Position numbers and translations under genes: made by a program. Positions 59,201 through 64,000 of a stretch of DNA of 64,000 bases are shown one piece after another. Position 1 is the first letter of the stretch. Each line of letters starts with the position of its first letter. The DNA is from Phoronis australis (lineage: Eukaryota > Phoronida > Phoronidae): positions 648,884 through 712,883 of the forward strand of contig NMRA01000163.1 of NCBI GenBank assembly GCA_002633005.1. The letters run 5' to 3'. The notes beneath the pieces are model-generated. The model saw nothing but the letters and a program-made list of their open reading frames with translations, did no database searches and was not told the origin of the DNA.

Positions 59201-62200
59201 CACTCAAAACACACTGAAACTGAGAAATCCTGTCGTATGGAAAAGAAATACAGACTCGACTCGACATTTTCGACCACAGTACCGTTAGATCCAGAGCTTA
59301 CTCGTGAATTATTCAATTTAGCCTTCACGTGTCATCCAGCATGATTTCACCACTCGCTCTGTAGAACCACACCATTGCATACTGTGAGACTAACCTGCCT
59401 GTTCACTCTCATCAGTGTCAGGGATGCACAAATCAGTCAAGGGAATGTGCCACTTTACTTCAAAGCTTTGCTTATACCTGAAAAGCAAAAAACCGAGAAA
59501 TTAAAAAAGTAAAATTACTTCAGTAAAAGTATTGCATTGACAGTAGCCAGAGGACATAATTCTTCATTTATTTCGTACAAAAATAATATTATAATCGTAT
59601 TTTTTTCTATATTTTACGCTGCTGCAAATGATGGACACTTAACACAATGTTGTTTTATAACATCTTCACAATATAAACCAAGCTCATAATTAATCATTTT
59701 CTCAATTTTTCTTCATTGGGAAATTTGGCAAAATAAAATATCACTTTTGCACAACACTACGTATTAATAGGTGAAAATTTCACTTTACTGACTCACATCA
59801 TTGGCAAAGCCATCACCCACCAACTCTCAAATAAAATCATTATTAGAATACCACACGGAAATTTTCAACACTAACAGCACAGCAATTGAGGAAAATAGCA
59901 GTTCTTTGGTTTTGAAAACCGTTTTGGATACACATCATATAATTTGATTAACATCCAAGAAAATAAAAAGCGTGACTGCATTTCAGCTACCACAGTTGAC
60001 AATAACAATGCTTCAAACTGACAACAAACAACGCTTTGTCAAAAATGCTGCAAGTGTATCAAAAGGTCAATACTGTGCAGGAGAGTTGGCAAAAATGAAC
60101 AGTGACACCTTTTCAAGACTGACTTGTACGAATTAACTGAAGGTGATACCCTGCATCTGACTTGTGATTGAATGATTTCACACTTTGGCCACTAGAGCAC
60201 TAAAAGAGAAGCCAAACTCGCATAATATCCAATACATGCTGGCATCCAGAGACCCAAGACTCAGAGAACGTGTTGTGCACTGGTGTCAAGATCTTTGCCA
60301 CGACTCACAGTACATGTCGTCCAACTAATGCCAATTATTATGCAATACCTATTAGAACTCTTTGATGCGACTCCCAGTGTGTGGCGCACATCACAGCATA
60401 AACAACTGGCTATAAGTTCTGCTGGCTGTGTCACGTGAAATTTAGCCCAGCACATAGTCCATGTAACAATATGACAACTGAATGAACCAACTGCCAGTTC
60501 ATTCACTTGTTCCAGCATGGTGTCTGAATCTTTACCAAGACTCAATGTGAGGGTCATACAACACATTCTACGCACTGATCCTCAGATCCTTGATAAGACA
60601 CATCGTGGCATGCAACTAATATAATACATACTGGCGTCCAGATCTTTGCTTGGCACACACCAGCACATTGTTGAACAGAAGAAGACTGCGAAGTTTTCTC
60701 GAGTTACCGACCTGCTCCACGATCAACCTGTTCCTCACCAAATAACTCTCATCCTTCAATAATAAATGTGGTTATTCAGACTCATTGAATTCAAATAATT
60801 GGCCTTTAAAGTGAAATTCCAATTTACCTGCTCACTGCATGGCTAAAAATGCACAGTTCACATTTAATTAGGAGACAAAAGATGTACAATACAAATGTGC
60901 TCTAATATTGAAGTAGAATTTTCTGCCGAGAAAATTCATTAATAATCAAATAAATTCTATTAATCAAATGAATTTTCAGTTTTTCTCAATTGTTTTGTAA
61001 ACTGAGGACATTTTGCTGGTGTGTTGAAATTTGACGGGTTGGTTCATTACTAAAACAGCAAGCCTGAGTGATCTGGCCATAGTTTTCACCATTTTATAGG
61101 CTTAGTATCCATTTAAAGGTTTGAAAATGTCAGTTCCTAAACTCCCCACTGGAGGACGCCACTCACAATGAATTCAGTTCATGCCCTGAACAACACCAGC
61201 ATTCACTGTCATGTTGAGCATTTATTTCACCTCAACCAGATTTCCAAGATGGCTGCAATTACCTGCACTTTTCCCTGTGCTGAAATGATGTCAGCACCCA
61301 ACATCTCCAGAGAAAACTGAGTTAACTTCTGGGCCTTCAATAGCAAATTATGATCCTTATGGCAGGTCGGGGTCGACTTAAGAAGATCCTTCAAGAAAAT
61401 ACAATGCAAAATAATTAATGCCATCTATCAATCAACATCTGTATTAACTGTGTTTTATTTTTGAGAACTGCCCCATGTTGTAAAATGTGCAACGTGTAAT
61501 AGATAAATGACAGTTCGGTAATGCCTGACACCAGCCTCATTGACTTGAGTTGACAGACGTCCATTTTATGCGCCAAAAACAATTTGGGTTGACATATACT
61601 GGTTCCAAACCAAAACGCTGCATAAAGCCTATTTCCAGATGGCATCCCAAGTTTTTTTTTTGACAGCAAAAAGTTTTATTGTTATCGTAATGCAAATACA
61701 ATAAAGCCAAACAGTATAAACATTCCCGCGCACAGTCACGCTCACATTCATACACAGGGGGGCCATTGGTTGTATGCAGTATAAATTAAAATAAAGGTCC
61801 TAGAGGGGCCCATCTTTCCTCGAAGTCGAGATACCTGCAATGGTTATAGTACATAACCTTTTCTACTTTGTAGTAATCAAAAACAACATGTTTAAAAAGT
61901 GCAAAACATGGTTCTACATTCTGAAGTCTTTACTTGTGTATGTGGTAGTTGCCTAAACATAAAAGTAGATTTATGATTTTTGGTCCATTAAAGGAGCCAA
62001 AAATTACGTCAAAATGATCAAGTCTCATATCAATTCCACAGAGCTTTTTTATCCAGTTTTCAACAGTTTTGGACAAGTAAACAAGACCACTACAAATGAA
62101 AAAGGTCTTCAGAATGAGAATTACAAAAAGTACAACTATCTGAATTTCTAACACCAATCTTACTCAAAAACTTATTGGTTCCGAGTAGTCTGTGAGTTAA

Positions 62201-63742
62201 ACGTCTTTGAAACCATTTAAGCTGGACATCACAAGAAAAGTTAATAGAATAAGAATAAGCTTTTCTCCACCACTCATGGGGAATTACAGTATTCAACTGT
62301 TTTTCCCAACTTTCCTCAAATTTGGGTTTTTTATATAGTTTTTGTATTAAGTGGGTATAAATTTGTTTATTGACTTTTTGTCTCAATATAAGAATGGAAT
62401 TAAATGTTGTGCAAAACGGCAAGGTTATCTCGATTTCACTACATGGCCTAATTTGAGAATGACGAATAGTTTGATGAATTGCACTTCCAATACCCCAAAA
62501 AGATGTAAATGATGGAGAAAACCTGTATCTTTCACAAAAACTCTCAGTCTGGTAAGACATAAAATGACCATTATGGTTCAACAAATCGTGGATAAAAATT
62601 ATCCCTCTTTTATACCAGTCATTGTAGAAAACAAACTTTTTATCAATCAAAATATGTTCATTATACCAGAGTGGTTCGTAATAAAATTCCTCTTTAATGT
62701 GAGTTTATACAAAATGGATGTTCAGGCTTCGATTCACTCTGTACTAGGCATATTGCAGCCTTGCCGTAAATTGAAATCAGGCTAAGTGCACGTGCCTTAC
62801 ACGCACAACTTACATGCAGAACCAGCGTGCCACGTTGAAATCTCACTACTGGTTTGTGCAGGAGTTCTGTAAAACACAATTAACATAACTGTTAGGATTA
62901 CCATACCTTAATACATTTTTGCACACCCAGTTTCAAATTTAAAGTAACAACAGATTTCTTCACATTATAGATCAGGAAAGGTGTGAAGGATGTTACCTAG
63001 TCCTGAGTTAACTTTGTTTATACTGGACAACCCATGTGGAGCTGACGGCAGCCATGAAAGAGGGTGACCCAGTCCTCAATAATACAGGAATTCAACAGTT
63101 AGTATTATGGAATGAAAATAACGCAGATCTGTTATTGCCTGAGGTGAAAAAAATCAAACGATACTTTCCAGAGAAATGTCAATGTGCTAAACTTTCTACC
63201 TCACTATGTTTCCGTGTCAACAATGACAAACAAGAGTACACAGCAGCTTGAATTTTGAAGTTTCATAAAGACATACAACACAAGACAAAAGTAATCAGAC
63301 AAAATACCTTTCTCCCATCCGATAATAACTACTAGGGGACCAAATTCTAATTACAGAATATCTTAACGACCTAAACTTTCCCCGTTTCTCTTCATTCTCA
63401 GTCATGACTATAACACTTCTCTGATGATGAATTTGGTTTCCACCCAGCTGTCATGACAAGAAATTCCATGACATTTTGTTTGAATACTTTGGCATGTACT
63501 GTATGCTTCAAAATCCATGACATCATCAAGTAAAGAGCAACAAAATTGTTACGCAGGTGAGATATTTAACTCCTATCAACGATCAGTTAAGTTTTATTAA
63601 GCAGCTGAATTGTTCTTTAAAACCAGCAGTTTTTGTTGAATGTGAGTTTGAACACATAACCAGATGCACAGGACAAAGAAACACATCGTAGCCTACCATC
63701 TAAGTCATAAACTTCCTTGTTATTTGAAGGGAGCTTCATGGC
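44277..63742 (-). CDS. BCR: BCR/ABR-family RhoGAP protein, 3' portion (15 exons, 639 aa visible, 5' end off the window)
   Basis: Combines a Dbl-type exchange module with a Rho GTPase-activating domain. Exons, 5' to 3' on the minus strand: 63697-63742, 62814-62866, 61263-61388, 60632-60753, 59395-59477, 56138-56464, 53920-54021, 52252-52326, 50832-51028, 49045-49101, 48112-48227, 47317-47456, 46773-46907, 46287-46392, 44277-44511; all phases fit. Seen: DH tail (ELLHKPVVRF, RGTLVLH, DLLKSTPTCHKDHNLL), PH domain starting RLIVEQVGNSRKLR with KWHIPLTDL, a Lys/Glu-rich coiled-coil-like insert, then FLLCSDYERNEW; C2 domain with GFLNVTVHKLEG, EVDSYGHF, EWNQDFEIEL; RhoGAP with arginine-finger loop GIYRVSG (Arg464), KLYLRELPEALFTD and NLATIFGPTMLRP. 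The C-terminus KVTQF fits a class I PDZ ligand, as in vertebrate BCR/ABR. BCR and ABR are vertebrate paralogues, so this is probably their single pro-orthologue. The N-terminal region that could carry a BCR-type kinase is outside. Confidence 0.92.
44578..45775 (-). repeat. CCCATGGGC repeat interrupted by the CTCF-motif element
   Basis: The outer parts (44578-44754 and 45566-45775) read on the minus strand like the uninterrupted copy at 12170-12565: GATAAGCCCATGGGCATG, CACCAAATAAACTC, GCATAGTTC-CCAA, GAGTGGGATTTTAAG, TGCCCATGGGCATT. The centre is the element at 44755-45565. The whole lies in the last intron of the BCR/ABR gene. Confidence 0.75.
44755..45565 (+). mobile_element. Modular repeat with CTCF-like motifs, copy B (nested)
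   Basis: Starts CAAGAGCAACGCGGAGCATT with ATGTGCCCACGACTGCACCG and ends ATATAAATATGTGAGCGCAT. Near the start, CCACTAGATGGCGC at 44845-44858 fits every position of the CTCF core consensus CCASYAGRKGGCRS. Later modules carry weaker forms near 44986, 45238 and 45385. Confidence 0.8.
49744..50800 (+). mobile_element. Modular repeat with CTCF-like motifs, copy C (full length)
   Basis: Starts AACAAGAACAATGCGGAGCG with AATGCGCCCAC near the left end and the complementary GTGGGCGCAT at the right end, so the element has subterminal inverted repeats. CCACTAGGTGGCGC at 50454-50467 matches the CTCF core consensus fully; related motifs are near 49826, 50125, 50148, 50290 and 50597. The right end also has GGACGGACGGACAGA. 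It lies in a BCR/ABR intron and ends 32 bases from the exon starting at 50832. Confidence 0.8.
51891..52182. mobile_element. Second copy of the AACTTTTGATTTAG foldback family
   Basis: AACCGAACTTTTGATTTAGA on the left, AATCAAAAGTTGGTT on the right, with the inner phrase ATCAATTTCATGACAGTATG complementary to the 32337 copy. It lies in a BCR/ABR intron. Confidence 0.65.
53000..53238 (-). mobile_element. tRNA-derived SINE, copy 3 (reverse)
   Basis: On the minus strand: GGAGGCAGTGTAGCTTAG, GTGGGTTCGAGTCCCACTGG, CTAAACCCTTGAGTCAGG, AATAAAGCTTAAAAATGG, CCAGGTGATCATTGCAATGG and GTCTGGTACAAGGTGTATC, matching copy 2 over the full length. It lies in the intron of the BCR/ABR gene between exons 52252-52326 and 53920-54021. 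Confidence 0.85.
53322..53387 (-). mobile_element. Palindromic MITE (GAGAACCAGTTT family), copy 3 (reverse)
   Basis: On the minus strand GCATTTTGAGAACCAGTTTG, ACTGGAGAAAACTGG and TTCAAAATTCGGGGAC, matching the copy at 42842. Confidence 0.75.
57088..58077. mobile_element. About 1-kb CAG...CTG-tipped element with 5-bp duplication
   Basis: Starts CATAGGCGGATTTAGG, ends CCTAGATCCCCCACTG, flanked by CATTC on both sides (57083-57087, 58078-58082). No transposase frame was seen. It includes a tRNA-like segment at 57740-57820. It lies in a BCR/ABR intron. Confidence 0.7.
57740..57820 (+). repeat. tRNA-like segment (probable SINE head)
   Basis: GTCGTGGTGGTGAAGGGGTA resembles a box A region and GTCGTGAGTTCGAGTCTG a box B. 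The acceptor stem does not pair, so a functional tRNA is unlikely. Confidence 0.5.
58100..59390. other. BCR/ABR intron with a weak inverted repeat
   Basis: AATGCCCAGATGTTC near 58705 and GAACATCTGGGCATT near 59047 are perfect complements, suggesting an old foldback element of about 0.45 kb. No coding sequence was recognised. Confidence 0.4.
61655..62705 (-). mobile_element. 5'-truncated Tx1/L1-like LINE fragment
   Basis: The minus strand encodes a C-terminal LINE ORF2-type segment: EPLWYNEHILIDKK, FYNDWYKRGIIFIHDLL, WGIGSAIHQTI, IPHEWWRKAYSYS, QLKWFQRRLTHRLLGTNKF and a Cys-rich CTFCNSHSEDLFHLFW. Near 62100 the frame shifts and continues as LVYLSKTVENWIKKL. The 3' end carries AATAAAA and a short A-run at 61653-61661. 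It lies in the BCR/ABR intron between 61263-61388 and 62814-62866, in the same orientation as the gene. Confidence 0.85.
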
Positions 63743-64000
63743 CTGCAATATACAAAGATCAAACATGCCCTACATTTCCATGTGACAACCGCAAATAGGA
63801 GATCAGTTTAGAAAAACGTGGCAATGGGTAAATTGCCCCACTGGGCCTCGAATCTATGAGCAAGTTTGGCAGAGATATGAGACACATAATTTTCTGTAAG
63901 TTCTTTTTTGATTTGATTTTTGGGAGAGGCATTCTAAAGCTACCTCGGTAACGTGGCAATTTGTGATGGCTCTAAACAGCCAATTGCAAATCAAACTGAT
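63743..64000. other. Right edge, intron of BCR/ABR
   Basis: The next upstream exon of the gene was not recognised before the window ends; a donor-like CCGAG|GTAGCT near 63940 on the minus strand is not supported by similarity. Confidence 0.3.

Noticed and set aside
60225-60660. Duplicated BCR/ABR exon end
   Set aside because: ATACATGCTGGCATCCAGAG near 60233 resembles the exon end near 60630, but the match is short and has no open frame.
63036-63251. Plus-strand 71-codon frame and the minus-strand acceptor at about 63139 as an extra BCR/ABR exon
   Set aside because: The minus-strand frame after the acceptor hits a stop soon and does not resemble the family; the exons at 63697-63742 and 62814-62866 join in phase without it.

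Overview
This is a eukaryotic (animal) genomic window, most likely from a marine invertebrate. It is AT-rich, its three protein-coding genes are cut into many short exons by long introns with GT-AG borders, and introns and spacers are full of short inverted-repeat elements, tRNA-derived SINEs and LINE remnants. The palindromic words TACATGTA and TAGGCCTA look strongly over-used. The LINE-type reverse transcriptase, the SINEs and the three gene families fit an invertebrate deuterostome or lophotrochozoan; the species cannot be named from the sequence. There is one assembly gap (26290-26885) and one isolated N (8979).

Layout. 1-5600: repeats and unassigned spacer, including a 1.04-kb long-terminal-inverted-repeat transposon (2228-3266). 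5692-21083 (+): a complete glutathione synthetase gene (GSS; 11 coding exons, 481 aa), with two minisatellites, several MITEs, a decayed LINE reverse transcriptase and two SINEs in its introns. 21084-28732: repeat-rich spacer with a GC-rich palindromic island and the gap. 28778-41898 (+): a complete HPS4 gene (12 coding exons, 615 aa), the BLOC-3 subunit that with HPS1 activates Rab32/Rab38. 41899-44276: short spacer between convergent genes. 44277 to the right edge (-): the 3' part of a BCR/ABR-family gene (15 exons, 639 aa visible) encoding the end of a DH domain, a PH domain, a C2 domain and a complete RhoGAP domain; its 5' end lies beyond position 64000. A Tx1/L1-like LINE fragment sits in one of its introns.

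The three genes do not form a pathway. GSS makes glutathione in the cytosol, HPS4 acts in lysosome-related organelle biogenesis, and BCR/ABR regulates Rho-family GTPases. HPS4 and BCR lie a few Mb apart on human 22q, so their adjacency here may be a relic of ancestral linkage.

The most unusual signal is a roughly 1-kb modular repeat present three times (27060-28000 reversed, 44755-45565, 49744-50800). Its internal modules each carry a motif close to CCACTAGGGGGCGC, and each copy has one perfect or near-perfect match to the vertebrate CTCF core consensus. One copy is nested inside a second repeat whose uninterrupted form is present at 12170-12565. Other notable points: three CAG-tipped transposons with exact 5-bp target duplications, MITEs inserted into minisatellites so that neighbouring repeat units preserve the empty site, a GC-AG intron in GSS, a duplicated start-codon-plus-splice-donor in HPS4, and changed substrate-pocket residues in the otherwise canonical GSS.
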